DNA of 64,000 nucleotides, taken from NCBI RefSeq assembly GCF_000166195.2, contig NZ_CM001403.1:6773877-6837876 (forward strand), in the 5' to 3' direction. Under the pieces are notes generated by a model. It saw only the letters and a list, made by a program, of their open reading frames with translations, did no database searches and was not told the origin of the DNA. Source of the stretch: Mucilaginibacter paludis DSM 18603 (GTDB lineage Bacteria; Bacteroidota; Bacteroidia; Sphingobacteriales; Sphingobacteriaceae). Positions 36,938-45,997 of the stretch are shown here, in pieces (positions within the stretch are counted from its first letter, which is position 1; each line of letters opens with the position of its first letter). The translations under genes and the position numbers were made by a program.

Positions 36938-38369
36938 CGACCAGCTTAAAAGCCGCATAACGGAGCTCTTCGATCATTACGAAGATGATTCGGCCAATGA
37001 GGGCTGGCTGCTTCTCCGCGAAAAATATCCGGAGAAAGAAAAGCGCCGCCCGGTGATGTGGCTGTGGTGGGGGTCGGTTGCCGCACTCTTGCTGGTTTTT
37101 TTAGGCGTAGGGATATGGCTAAACAGTAAAAACACGACGACGAAAAACGCGGCTTTGGTTATCAATAAAACACCTGTAAAACATAACCCTATTAATCAAT
37201 ACCATGGCCAAAGCAGCAGTGCGATAGCAAAAGCCTCCGGTAATACAGGCCACATTAAAAGCTTTAATGATACAACAGCCGCCAAACCAAACAAAGGTGT
37301 TGCCCGGTATGCTGCGGCAAAAACAAAGGCTCAAAATCAATTAAGCCGCGCTCGAAACAGGATAACAGGCGGCAACAAAAGCAACACCAGCACGCAGCCG
37401 GTATACGGCAGCAAAGCCGCTGTGCAGCAAGCGAACGCGGTACTGGCACAGCTGAACAATAAAAACAAGGATAACCAAACACCAAACCAGCAGCCAGTTA
37501 AAGGTACCGATACCCGCAACACGCAAACGGATGAACGCCTGGTTACAGCTAATACGCTTGCCAAAGCCGATTCGGGCAGGGCAACTAAATCGATGGTTAA
37601 GGCACCGGCCAAATCAATTTTTGCCATGCGAAAAGGTGAAGAACCCGAATTGAAGAAGCCTGAGGCCAGCAAGAGGGTTAAGTTTGGCCTGTATGCGGCC
37701 ACTTATTTTAACTACGCCAAGGGCAGCGATAATGAGTTTAATGTAGGCGCGGGTATGTCGTCAGAGATCAGGATTATCGGTAACCTTAAATTGTTAACCG
37801 GTGTAGCTATCAGTCAAAACTCGTTAAATTATAAATCGGCATTGCCGCAAAACGCTAATTCTTATTTAAGGGCAAGCCTTGAGCAGCCCCGAAATGGTAA
37901 CTACCTTTCGGCAGCGGCGGCTCCTGTAACTGGTAGTTATGTGGCGTTTGCGCAAAATACCAGCCCTATACTACAAAACTACCAGGCCAGCCTGGTGGCT
38001 TTGGATATCCCGCTAAATTTAAAATATCAGTTTGGCAAAAGTGATAGTTACATTTCGGCAGGTGTAAGTTCGGGCACGTATATTAACGAAACCTATCAGT
38101 TTGTTTACAATTACCCGGCCCTGTCGTCGGCATCGGCGCTATCAAACCCGCTGCCACAAAACACCAAAACCGAAAACATGTTAAACACGTTTGATTTTGC
38201 CCGCACCCTCAATGTTTCGTTTGGTATAGGGTATCCGCTGGGCAAAACAAACCGCCTGATTATTGAACCGTTTTTAAAATATCCGCTCGACGGCTTAGGC
38301 TCGCAACAGTTAAAATTTGGAGCAGGAGGCGTTAACCTGAAACTGAATTTACAAGCTGCCAAAAAATAA
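36921..38369 (+). CDS. Transmembrane anti-sigma-like protein with C-terminal barrel-type domain
   Basis: 482 residues. A short acidic N-terminus with SANEGWLLLREKYPE is of the kind that binds sigma, and one membrane helix lies near residues 47-66 (WWGSVAALLLVFLGVGIWL). Next comes a long Gln/Asn/Lys-rich linker (~75-230). The C-terminal ~230 residues are beta-rich and read like an outer-membrane barrel (YATYFNYAKGSDNEFNVGAG). Such fusions occur beside ECF genes in Bacteroidota. Function as anti-sigma is inferred from overlap. Confidence 0.75.
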   Translation: MNEELDDQLKSRITELFDHYEDDSANEGWLLLREKYPEKEKRRPVMWLWWGSVAALLLVFLGVGIWLNSKNTTTKNAALVINKTPVKHNPINQYHGQSSSAIAKASGNTGHIKSFNDTTAAKPNKGVARYAAAKTKAQNQLSRARNRITGGNKSNTSTQPVYGSKAAVQQANAVLAQLNNKNKDNQTPNQQPVKGTDTRNTQTDERLVTANTLAKADSGRATKSMVKAPAKSIFAMRKGEEPELKKPEASKRVKFGLYAATYFNYAKGSDNEFNVGAGMSSEIRIIGNLKLLTGVAISQNSLNYKSALPQNANSYLRASLEQPRNGNYLSAAAAPVTGSYVAFAQNTSPILQNYQASLVALDIPLNLKYQFGKSDSYISAGVSSGTYINETYQFVYNYPALSSASALSNPLPQNTKTENMLNTFDFARTLNVSFGIGYPLGKTNRLIIEPFLKYPLDGLGSQQLKFGAGGVNLKLNLQAAKK

Positions 38370-38374
38370 ACCCG

Positions 38375-38530
38375 ATGAAACCAATTTTGTTGCTTCTGTT
38401 TGCTTATTAACCGCCTACAACTTATGCGCAAAAATTAGAGTATAGCGTTCAGCTCGCTTCGGGGCTGTCGTCTTTCCGGGGTACGGGAACGGATAGGCTG
38501 AGTTTTATCAGTTATGGAAGCGTTAATTAA
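38375..38530 (+). pseudogene. Remnant of an exported beta-barrel protein gene
   Basis: 5 bp after the anti-sigma gene, ATG 38375 opens a signal-peptide-like frame (MKPILLLLFAY). It hits TAA at 38408-38410, then continues in the same frame as PPTTYAQKLEYSVQLAS until a second TAA at 38528. The signal cleavage site TYAQ and the following strand are typical of Bacteroidota barrel proteins. The rest is missing. Confidence 0.65.
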
Positions 38531-39108
38531 TTCCGCCGCCCTGATTTTGATCAAAACGCTATCTTCTTTAGAGCTTATAATGAAATGCTGTTAAGTCATT
38601 GATTTTCAATGATAAATATCTCTCCATCATGTCATCCCGACGCAAGGAGGGACCTTCTAAAAGCGGTAAGTATGCATTAGATTAGGTGCACTGATTATCA
38701 ATTTGCTATTTTTTATCCGATAATCAGTATTCTTAATTTATAGCATCGGCACGCTCAATCGCCGAGTGAAGAAGCCCCACCCAACCCTCCCCGGTAGGCT
38801 ACCGTGTACCCATATCTTTTTAAGTAAAACCCCATCGGGGGTTAAAGCTCGGTAGCATATTGGCGAAATGGAGTTTGCGTGCCGTCAGGTACGCCACTTC
38901 TTCGCTTTTTTATAATCGCAATTCAAAAAATGTAGCATCATACAGCGGATATGTGTCGTACCCACGACCAACATCATTAAGTTAAAATTGATTGCTTACA
39001 AGTTGATGACCTATTCGCACCAAACCGATAATACACTAACAAACAGGATATTATAGTACAAAATCTCTGCGCTTTATAATCGCTCGCATAGAACACACCC
39101 CTCCACCC
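38531..39108. repeat. Gene-free stretch with R1 end fragment and other repeats
   Basis: Contains a GTCATCCCGACG word (38632), an inverted R1 end (38715-38770), a block with paired words GGTAGGCTACC and TCGGTAGC around 38800-38860, and the left half of a CTCTCGAGAG palindrome at 39103-39118. No gene seen. Confidence 0.65.
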
Positions 39109-39118
39109 CTCTCGAGAG

Positions 39119-40644
39119 CATAGCCGTCAATTTAAGTAGCTGTACTCATATATTGTTGATTTTCAGTTATTTAATTTTTAGGCGCGGTTTGCCCGCATGG
39201 GCAAACCTATGTATTTTTACTCTCATATTTTTCGTTTTTTAAGGCGGGGAGGTTTAGATGACCCCGCCTTTCTTATTTTTGTTTAACTATCTAAATATAG
39301 TATTTAAATATCTAATAATCAAATACTTATTACAATTTCTTCTATTTTTAACCTATGTTTTCTGTGCTCTTTTGAAAGGTGCTTTAAGTTTAATTTCTCC
39401 AACAGAGCTAACCACTTTGAGCATATCCCTAAAAGCTGCGCTCGCAATTCTTCTTTCGTAGAAGCGATTAGTCGATGCACCTTTAAAACACTAATTTGAC
39501 CTATCTTACCGATAGCCATGCATATTTTCCAACTCAAAACTGCCCAGATCAACTTACTGTATAATATACTGGTTATACGATCCGAACTTCCTTTGGGGAA
39601 CGTGTGTATCTTTAAAAACGACTTCCATGCTTTAAAAACCAATTCTATCTGCCATCGCAGGTGATATAACTTTTGGATCAATTCAGCGCTATATTTTTCG
39701 CTCACCAGGTTGGTAACAATAAAGTTAAACCCTGCCCGCTCTTTGAATCCCTTACTGGTGGTACTGCCTTTCTTTTTATTGTACTTTTCAGTATTGGCTA
39801 TCCGCCTTGCCTTGAGCTCTTCACTTACCGGTTCTATTATTATCCTTACCGGCATCTTATCAGCTCCGATATATACCTGTTGATCAAATACGCCGGTTAT
39901 GCCTTGTAGTTTCGACAACTCTAACTTTTGGTATTGGTCGTCCTTTAATAGATAAATCGTTGTTTTCGGACATAATTTATTAATAAAGAAAGCTTTGACT
40001 TTGTTAATATTGTTCATATAACTCAAGTGAGTGTAACCCAGATCTCTCATATATAATACCCCCGGCTGAATTGATGCCTTGTCCAGATGACTCTCACCCT
40101 GGTCATTTGCGTTGGCCGGAGTTACTTTGATATCGCTTTTACCACTTTTGATTTCAAATTCAAATTGTACAGATGCTCCCGCTTTCATCCCACTTCCTTT
40201 TGTTCCGGGGAATGTCTCTGCAATAACTTCCGGCAACGCGAAACGGGTAGAATCTTTGATACGGATCTCCAAGCCCTGTGTTTGCTCTTGCGGTAACTCA
40301 ACTGCTATTAATTGCTCAAAAACGGCTTGTACAAACTTTGTCATATTGCTGTGATGTCTTTGATGCAATGCCTGCTTCGAAATATCAAGCCCATCCCTCC
40401 GCATTAACTGCATACTCATGCCGTTAAACGATTGATCTCCATCAAATAACGCCATATCCAATAGTTCCTTGCCTCCCACTTTTCGTTTGCGTTGTATAGC
40501 CTCTGTTTTACGGGCCAGGCCATCTAACACCGTTGGTTCAAATAGTTCCGAACTCATTCGCTCGAATAATGACTGCAATTTTGCAGTTCCGATTCTTGCT
40601 CTAAAAAAATTTTATCCCTTTTTTTTCTAAAGTTGACGGCTATG
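39119..40644. mobile_element. IS4-family insertion sequence A
   Basis: Inverted repeats CATAGCCGTCAA (39119-39130) and TTGACGGCTATG (40633-40644). Exact 10-bp target duplication CTCTCGAGAG on both sides (39109-39118, 40645-40654), itself a palindrome in the CCCCTCTCGAGAGGGG repeat. Length 1526 bp. Perfect ends and duplication suggest recent insertion. Confidence 0.93.
39319..40578 (-). CDS. IS4-family transposase (IS A)
   Basis: 419 residues, intact DDE enzyme. First Asp in IKDSTRFALP, second in YMRDLGYTH, and the Y-(2)-R-(3)-E-(6)-K signature in YHLRWQIELVFKAWK. The long beta insertion between second Asp and Glu is normal for IS4. It fills most of the element. Confidence 0.93.
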   Translation of the reverse strand: MQSLFERMSSELFEPTVLDGLARKTEAIQRKRKVGGKELLDMALFDGDQSFNGMSMQLMRRDGLDISKQALHQRHHSNMTKFVQAVFEQLIAVELPQEQTQGLEIRIKDSTRFALPEVIAETFPGTKGSGMKAGASVQFEFEIKSGKSDIKVTPANANDQGESHLDKASIQPGVLYMRDLGYTHLSYMNNINKVKAFFINKLCPKTTIYLLKDDQYQKLELSKLQGITGVFDQQVYIGADKMPVRIIIEPVSEELKARRIANTEKYNKKKGSTTSKGFKERAGFNFIVTNLVSEKYSAELIQKLYHLRWQIELVFKAWKSFLKIHTFPKGSSDRITSILYSKLIWAVLSWKICMAIGKIGQISVLKVHRLIASTKEELRAQLLGICSKWLALLEKLNLKHLSKEHRKHRLKIEEIVISI

Positions 40645-40688
40645 CTCTCGAGAGGGGAATCGCACGGGCCGCCGCTTTTTTTACTGTA

Positions 40689-40985
40689 TCAATTCATCAA
40701 ATACACCTTCGGCGCTTCGGCTGCCAGTTCCCAATACAGGGGTTTAATTTGCAGGCTGCTGCCTTTGGCTATTGTTACGCCGTCAAAATCAACCTCGTCG
40801 TTCGGCAGTTCGCAACCGGGGGTTGTTTCCAGCACGTAGCCTTTAAACATTGTCCAGTGGATGGCATCTAAGCGGATGTACGCTACCCGCTTGCCCTGCC
40901 GGGTGTAATGGTTAATGCAGGCGGCTACCATATCAACGGCTATGTTGCCGGTGGGTTTGTAAGGGCCTTTTTTTATCATTGTCAT
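40689..40985 (-). CDS. Hypothetical protein in the phage-gene cluster
   Basis: 98 residues from ATG 40985, not recognised. The centre (RVAYIRLDAIHWTMFKGYVLE) and ending (SSLQIKPLYWELA) suggest a small compact domain. On its minus-strand upstream side is a TATATTTG box (41004-40997) and a partial ATTCC element like those of the other phage genes. It lies 56 bp downstream of the portal gene on the same strand. Confidence 0.6.
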   Translation of the reverse strand: MTMIKKGPYKPTGNIAVDMVAACINHYTRQGKRVAYIRLDAIHWTMFKGYVLETTPGCELPNDEVDFDGVTIAKGSSLQIKPLYWELAAEAPKVYLMN

Positions 40986-41041
40986 TTGCTGTGCTACAAA
41001 TATAATCAATATACTATTTTGGAATATTAAAATCCGCAGAT

Positions 41042-42343
41042 TTATTTTTCATCCCGTTTTACAGGGATCTTGGTGAGCTCGGTAAAGTAGTCCGCATCAA
41101 TTTCCAGTCCGGCCTGTTTCAGGGTTTGGGCCACTTTGGCCAGGTTAAGGGCGTTGCTGGTTTGGCGGGTGAGGGTTTCCTGCACCTCGTCGTTGTTCTG
41201 CAATACAAACTTAACCCCTTTGGGCATCTGGCCAATGGCGGCCAGCTTGGGGAACAGCTGTTTGTTAATTACGTTCTCCATCATGCGGCCGTCCTCAATC
41301 TGCACTTCGGATAAGGCCTTTTGCACCGGACTCTCGTTACCGCCCTGCTCCGATCCTAATTTGCCCGCCGTGCTGTCCATCGCGTCCGAGTGGCCCAAAA
41401 TCAGCTTGCTGATCTTTTTTTCGCAGCGTTGCTCCAGGTTGTCGTAACCATTCCAGCCGGTGCCGGCCAGGGCGGCCTCTAAAAATTCAATATCATCGTT
41501 CGGGTCGGTAATGGCATAGCCGTTGGCACCCATGTTGGCTACGGCCTGCTCCAGTTCGCCGCGTTCGGTTTCGTCCTGCTTGGTGGTTTTGGCGTGTACG
41601 TAGGGCATGGAAAAGCGCTCCACAAAATCACCGTTGTAACCCAGCAGATTACGCAGAAAAATTTCGTACAGGGCCACGTTGTAAAACAAGCCGTAGCCGC
41701 AGGGGCTTATGCCGGTTTCGCTCGGGGTGGTTACGTATACGTGCCAGTTTTTAACCTCATCGGCCCTAAAATCCTGCCCAACAACGGCATAATCGTAAGC
41801 CGTAACGTTAAACCTGTCGGGGCTTACGTTCCAGCGTTTTACAATAGATAGGTCGGGCAGGTCGTTATCAATAATATCGCCCAGCGCAATAAGCGAGTAG
41901 CCGTAAAAAATCGCGTCAAGCACATAGTTCTGAAAGTTGAGGAACCACTGGCACTCGGCCAGCGCCTTGGTAGCCTCCGGCAGCGCCTTGCCATCGGCAT
42001 CCTGCAGCTCAAAGCGCCGTAAGGTGGTTAAACGCTTTCGCTTTAAGGTACAAGCCTTTACATGGCCGTTAAGGGCGGTATCCAAATACATGCGCTGCAT
42101 TTTAATGCGCTGCGGGTAATAGGCCAGCTCGGCCTCGGTAATGGCATCGCGCCACATTTTAACATCGGTTTTAAGGCGCATCAGCTGCACCGGCGCCATA
42201 TAGCGCGCCAGGTTATGCCTTACCGCGCCGGGCAGGGTGCTGCTACCGGCCAAGCCGTTAACCCCATCGGCCAAACCCTGCATGGGGTTGGCATAGCCCA
42301 GGCCCGGCAAATTGTTTTTTGTTGCTTTTACTCGTATTCCCAT
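41042..42343 (-). CDS. DUF935-type (Mu gp29-like) phage portal protein
   Basis: 433 residues. MRLKTDVKMWRDAITEAELA and MQRMYLDTALNGHVKACTLKRK begin the DUF935 portal fold. YGYSLIALG, KRWNVSPDRFNV and FVERFSMPYVHAKT match its core, and the C-terminal helix has NALNLAKVAQTLKQAGLE. It would form the DNA-entry ring at the head vertex. It follows the gp36-like gene by 12 bp, so the two are co-transcribed. Confidence 0.85.
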   Translation of the reverse strand: MGIRVKATKNNLPGLGYANPMQGLADGVNGLAGSSTLPGAVRHNLARYMAPVQLMRLKTDVKMWRDAITEAELAYYPQRIKMQRMYLDTALNGHVKACTLKRKRLTTLRRFELQDADGKALPEATKALAECQWFLNFQNYVLDAIFYGYSLIALGDIIDNDLPDLSIVKRWNVSPDRFNVTAYDYAVVGQDFRADEVKNWHVYVTTPSETGISPCGYGLFYNVALYEIFLRNLLGYNGDFVERFSMPYVHAKTTKQDETERGELEQAVANMGANGYAITDPNDDIEFLEAALAGTGWNGYDNLEQRCEKKISKLILGHSDAMDSTAGKLGSEQGGNESPVQKALSEVQIEDGRMMENVINKQLFPKLAAIGQMPKGVKFVLQNNDEVQETLTRQTSNALNLAKVAQTLKQAGLEIDADYFTELTKIPVKRDEK

Positions 42344-42355
42344 AAGGCTGTTTTG

Positions 42356-43228
42356 TTAATAATTGTATTGCGACCTAACCGACCCACCGTACCTGATCTT
42401 ATTGCCCGCAAAGGGCTGCCTGAGCGGCAAATTGGGCGTAATATTACCCTCCCCGGCATCAATCAGCCAGTTAATGGCCTCGCGGTAATTCTCCTTGCGC
42501 AGTTCGGGTATGCTCATGGGGCTAATGCGCTGGTGAGCGTAAAACAGCACCAGGTCGGCCATAATTTGCAGCATCTGCTGGCTGCGGTTATCGCCCGGCG
42601 TCCAAAAAGCGGTATCGGTAATCAGCGTACCGGCTGGCACCGCGTACGGCTCGCCCCCATCCCACTGGTTATAACCCGGCGCGCCGGGGAAACTATTAAC
42701 CGGCGGTATATTTTGCAGCTTGCCCACCTGTAGCAAGTAGCTGTCGCTGTACACTGCCGATGCCTGCAAGGCCGTATACACCTTGCCCTGGTAATACACC
42801 CGGTCGCCTTTGTTATAAGCGGCGCCAATGTTAAACCGCGGCTGCGGATAAGCCACATAGTACAGCGCGTAGCGGGGGCCAACCAACTGCCAATTAGCCG
42901 GGCTAAAAACGCCTGTGGTACCGGCCAGGCAACGGTAAAAGTTATTGGTATTTACCACGTACTGGCCTGGCGTGTAGGCAGTATTGGCATCATAGTCAGG
43001 CGCGTCAAGGTACACCCTGTCGGCAGCCTGGTAGCTTAGCGAAGCACCCCAAACGCGGGTGTCGGTAAACTCCAGCTCGGTTTGGTACTTCTGGGTTAGG
43101 TACGATGTCACCTTCTCCTGAGCGGCCAGCATCCACGAGTTAATGATAGTCGCGTCCGAGCCAATCACCTGCGCCAGGTTAGCCAGCTGGATAGACTTTT
43201 TAAAGTCGGCATAAATTAAATAAGCCAT
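42356..43228 (-). CDS. Mu gp36-like head-tail adaptor with inserted carbohydrate-binding-like repeats
   Basis: 290 residues. The N-terminal ~55 residues and the C-terminal ~65 (MLQIMADLVLFYAHQRI, then YREAINWLIDAGEGNI) resemble a DUF1320/gp36 adaptor. Between them are two segments with the CBM5/12-like pattern (YTPGQYVVNTNNFYRC with FSPANWQLV, and YNKGDRVYYQGKVYTAL). Such an insertion is unusual for a virion connector. First gene of a minus-strand unit with the portal; promoter at 43307-43355. Confidence 0.65.
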   Translation of the reverse strand: MAYLIYADFKKSIQLANLAQVIGSDATIINSWMLAAQEKVTSYLTQKYQTELEFTDTRVWGASLSYQAADRVYLDAPDYDANTAYTPGQYVVNTNNFYRCLAGTTGVFSPANWQLVGPRYALYYVAYPQPRFNIGAAYNKGDRVYYQGKVYTALQASAVYSDSYLLQVGKLQNIPPVNSFPGAPGYNQWDGGEPYAVPAGTLITDTAFWTPGDNRSQQMLQIMADLVLFYAHQRISPMSIPELRKENYREAINWLIDAGEGNITPNLPLRQPFAGNKIRYGGSVRSQYNY

Positions 43229-43306
43229 TACTTAATTGTTTAAAAAATGAAGTTTCGATTTTAATGTGAGGCGCACCCCGCTGTACAGGCGCTGTTATTA
43301 TGGAAA

Positions 43307-43355
43307 CAAATATAAACAATTTTAATTGAATATAACTTATGTTTTGTTTGGGAAT
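43307..43355 (-). promoter_or_regulatory. Promoter of the gp36-portal unit, box shared with terS
   Basis: Minus strand: ATTCCCAAACAAAACAT then AAGTTATATT (43355-43329), followed by TATATTTG (43314-43307). The terS promoter (48046-48093) has the same box, 25 of 27 positions alike, at the same distance within 1 nt. Confidence 0.65.
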
Positions 43356-44223
43356 ATTTTTCGGAGGGAAGAAGTTGGAAAGTTGGAAGGTTTTAAAGTT
43401 GGAAAGTTGGTTGTTGAGTTAGTGGTTATTGGGTTATTGGGTTATTGATAGAGAGACGGATTACAGCTTCCTCACCATGGACTATGGACCATCGACTATG
43501 GACACCTCTCCCACCATCTGGGCGTTGCCTTCGGCCCACGCTTTCTGCTCATACTGCACGGGCCTTAGCCACGGGGCCGGTATCCGCGCCAATCGTTAAC
43601 GCGGGTAGACTGACCACTGATTTAAGGATGATTTTTTTGATTACACTGATTTTTTGAGTTCTCAAATTTTGTCATCCCTACCAGAGGGAGGGAACTTTTG
43701 CGCGTGCCAAATCTGCTTTAGGCTTTTTGCACGGGTTTGTTATACAGCAGACTTATCGCTCGTAAAAGTTCCTTCGTACCTCGGGATGACAGGGTGGTGA
43801 GGCGGTTCTAAAACTTTGTCATCCCGACCGGAGGGAACTTTTGCGCGTGCCAGATCTGCTTTAGGCTTTCCGCATGGACTTGCTATACAGCAGGCGTGCA
43901 TCGGCAAAAGCAAATTGTGCGCTAAATAAGCAATACGAAGAGTTGGTGGGGACACCAACTTTGGCAGAAATTAAGAAGCAAGATAAAAGAAGCAGGAAGC
44001 AAGGCAGCGAGCGTGCATCGGCAAAAGCGATTTGTGCGGTAAATAAGTAATACGGAGAGTTGGTGTCCTCACCAACTTTGGCGGCAGGTAACTGATATAC
44101 AATTGTTAATGGAAACACCGGCAATGGCGAAAAAAGATCAATCAATTTTCGGCTCCGATTTAAAATATAGCCGTACAATCAAATAAATTCACTTAACTTA
44201 AACACGGCAATACGATCACAACA
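43356..44223. repeat. Repeat-filled gap inside the phage island
   Basis: AAGTTGGAAAGTTGG words (43375-43410), GGTTATTGGG words (43418-43448), a GGACTATGGACCATCG unit (43478-43502), an inverted copy of a ~90-bp GC-rich palindromic family (43515-43605; others at 47757-47850 and 57601-57691), two GGGATGACA units (43665-43850), and two tandem ~118-bp units containing GTTGGTGGGGACACCAAC-type hairpins (43890-43975, 44008-44095). No gene. Confidence 0.75.
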
Positions 44224-44718
44224 ATGGCTGCTTTTAATTCAAGAAAAAAAACAATATTGATAAACGGGATACTCATGTTAGCCCTATTAATTGGTCCTCT
44301 TTATAAAAGCGTTATTTTTTTAGTTCAATACCCACAAAACCATGGTTATCAATACAATACGTCTGGATACCCAAAGCCCTTAGGTGAAATTTTGTTCGAA
44401 AGTTTATTTTGGGTTGGCTGTTTAACAAGTATCATCTTATACATCAGGCTTAAAGCAGCCGGCTGGTATCTAACCATAGCGTATAACATCATCTTGCTGT
44501 TTTTTACAATTTTATTATCGGCATTGAGCATCAAGTATCACGATTATGATATTGGGTTGTTTTTATCGGCCGGATGCCTGATCTGGTTATTGCTATATAA
44601 TCGTCGCAAAATAGTTAGGCTCAATTTCGCAATTGGTAAAGTAAATTATTGGCCTTTAGCAAGTATTATACTTTTTATTTGTTTGGCGGCCATTAAGTGC
44701 TACCATGTCATCAAATAG
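44224..44718 (+). CDS. Hypothetical membrane protein
   Basis: 164 residues with four hydrophobic segments (~12-32, 58-77, 82-102, 143-160) separated by short loops. No family recognised. Stands between repeats and a lipoprotein gene on the same strand, 53 bp away. Probably accessory. Confidence 0.6.
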   Translation: MAAFNSRKKTILINGILMLALLIGPLYKSVIFLVQYPQNHGYQYNTSGYPKPLGEILFESLFWVGCLTSIILYIRLKAAGWYLTIAYNIILLFFTILLSALSIKYHDYDIGLFLSAGCLIWLLLYNRRKIVRLNFAIGKVNYWPLASIILFICLAAIKCYHVIK

Positions 44719-44770
44719 TTCCTTCAAAAAACGTTAGCACGAAAACTAAACAATTCCTTGTCATCATCCC

Positions 44771-45529
44771 ATGAAACCCAAACCAATACATCTCAGCATC
44801 TTCCTTATTTTTACAATAGCCTGCCATCCGGCAACAAAGCCCAGCGCTACCGCGCCGCAGCCTGCTCATCATACAGCCAAACACAAGCTTGTAAAGCCCG
44901 TCGATACAGCCATTTTTAAAGTGAGCCACGCCAAACAACAAAACATGCCCCTGCCTTTTGATGACGATAATATCCTGCGCTTTAAAAACGGACTTACCTT
45001 AAAAGTAACCGCACGTGGCGAAGATACCTACCAGTTAAAAATTACCCAGGGTGGCAAGCTCATCTTCAAGCGCGATTCGATAGTTAACATCAGCAAGGTT
45101 TTGTTGAGCCATGATCAATTGTTTTTTTCGCTCTTTACTTTTTTTGACGAGGATGGCTTTAACCGAGGCAACGGCTACATCATCAACCTTAAAAACAACA
45201 GTGTTTTACAGTACCCTGCTGAGCTGGCAAACACCTGCAACCCCATAGCCTATAATGGTAACTACTATTTTGTAAATGAGCTAAGCTTAATACGCACCAC
45301 GGCTAATTTGCAACCCATAGATACCATCGGTATCAGTTACCGCGATGCCACCAACAATGCGGAATATTTAGATACCTACGCCATCCAGGGCCTGGCCCCG
45401 GCTGCAAACCAGCGCGATGGCTTTCAAATTATCTTTACGCCCAACAAAACATCAGGCCAACCAAAAGCTTACACCGGCCAGATATCGCAAAAAACAACGG
45501 CTATTGTTTTAAACAACATGGAGAAGTAA
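44771..45529 (+). CDS. Hypothetical lipoprotein
   Basis: 252 residues. Lipobox TIAC with Cys18, then a Pro/Ala/Thr-rich spacer and a beta-rich domain (LRFKNGLTLKVTARGEDTYQ) that resembles a repeat-propeller surface protein. Not assigned to a family. Confidence 0.65.
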   Translation: MKPKPIHLSIFLIFTIACHPATKPSATAPQPAHHTAKHKLVKPVDTAIFKVSHAKQQNMPLPFDDDNILRFKNGLTLKVTARGEDTYQLKITQGGKLIFKRDSIVNISKVLLSHDQLFFSLFTFFDEDGFNRGNGYIINLKNNSVLQYPAELANTCNPIAYNGNYYFVNELSLIRTTANLQPIDTIGISYRDATNNAEYLDTYAIQGLAPAANQRDGFQIIFTPNKTSGQPKAYTGQISQKTTAIVLNNMEK

Positions 45530-45925
45530 GGGTTTGCGGCGTGGCGCTCCGGCGCTGGCAAAATCGCTCTAAAATATGTCCCCTGGAGGGAGACCTTTTA
45601 CGCGTGTCAGATCTGCTTCAGGCTTTTGTACGGGCCTGTTGTACAGTAAACTTATCGCTCGCAAAAGTTCCCGGGTGGCAAGAGTTAAACGGATCTACGA
45701 AAAATTGTTATGCCGCATACTTTTGCGCGGGCCAGGTCTGCTTTAGGCTTTCCGCAGGCTTGTTATACAGCATACTTATCGCTCGCAAAAGTTCCCTGGT
45801 GGCGAGAGCTTTGACAACTTTTAAAAAGTTGTCAAAGCTGGTTAAAACGGGGTTGCGAGCCACTGCTATGCAGTATACTTATCGCTCGCAAAAGGTCGTA
45901 TGTATGAAATGGTTCGATAGATGAT
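45530..45925. repeat. Repeat-filled gap before the IS110-type gene
   Basis: Three copies of the CTTATCGCTCGCAAAAG family (45650-45670, 45775-45800, 45878-45897) and a near-perfect 33-nt palindrome (45807-45839, arms AGCTTTGACAACTTTT). The frame at 45541-45924 is made of these repeats and is not called. Confidence 0.75.
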
Positions 45926-45931
45926 GTAAAA

Positions 45932-45997
45932 GAGTTCTTGAAAAAAAGGTTGTAGCTTAATAGTGAACCATTAACAAACACTTTAAACCAAGAACTC
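45932..45997 (+). promoter_or_regulatory. Inverted repeat directly before the IS110-type transposase ATG
   Basis: GAGTTCTTG (45932-45940) and CAAGAACTC (45989-45997) can pair; the second arm touches the start codon. In the leader this would sequester the start region, or it could be part of a non-coding guide RNA or element end. Confidence 0.5.

Noticed and set aside
44711..44941. Minus-strand 76-codon ORF
   Set aside because: Overlaps the signal sequence region of the lipoprotein gene on the other strand and shows no motif.
45541..45924. 127-codon ORF before the IS110-type gene
   Set aside because: Composed of three copies of the CTTATCGCTCG repeat and a palindrome.
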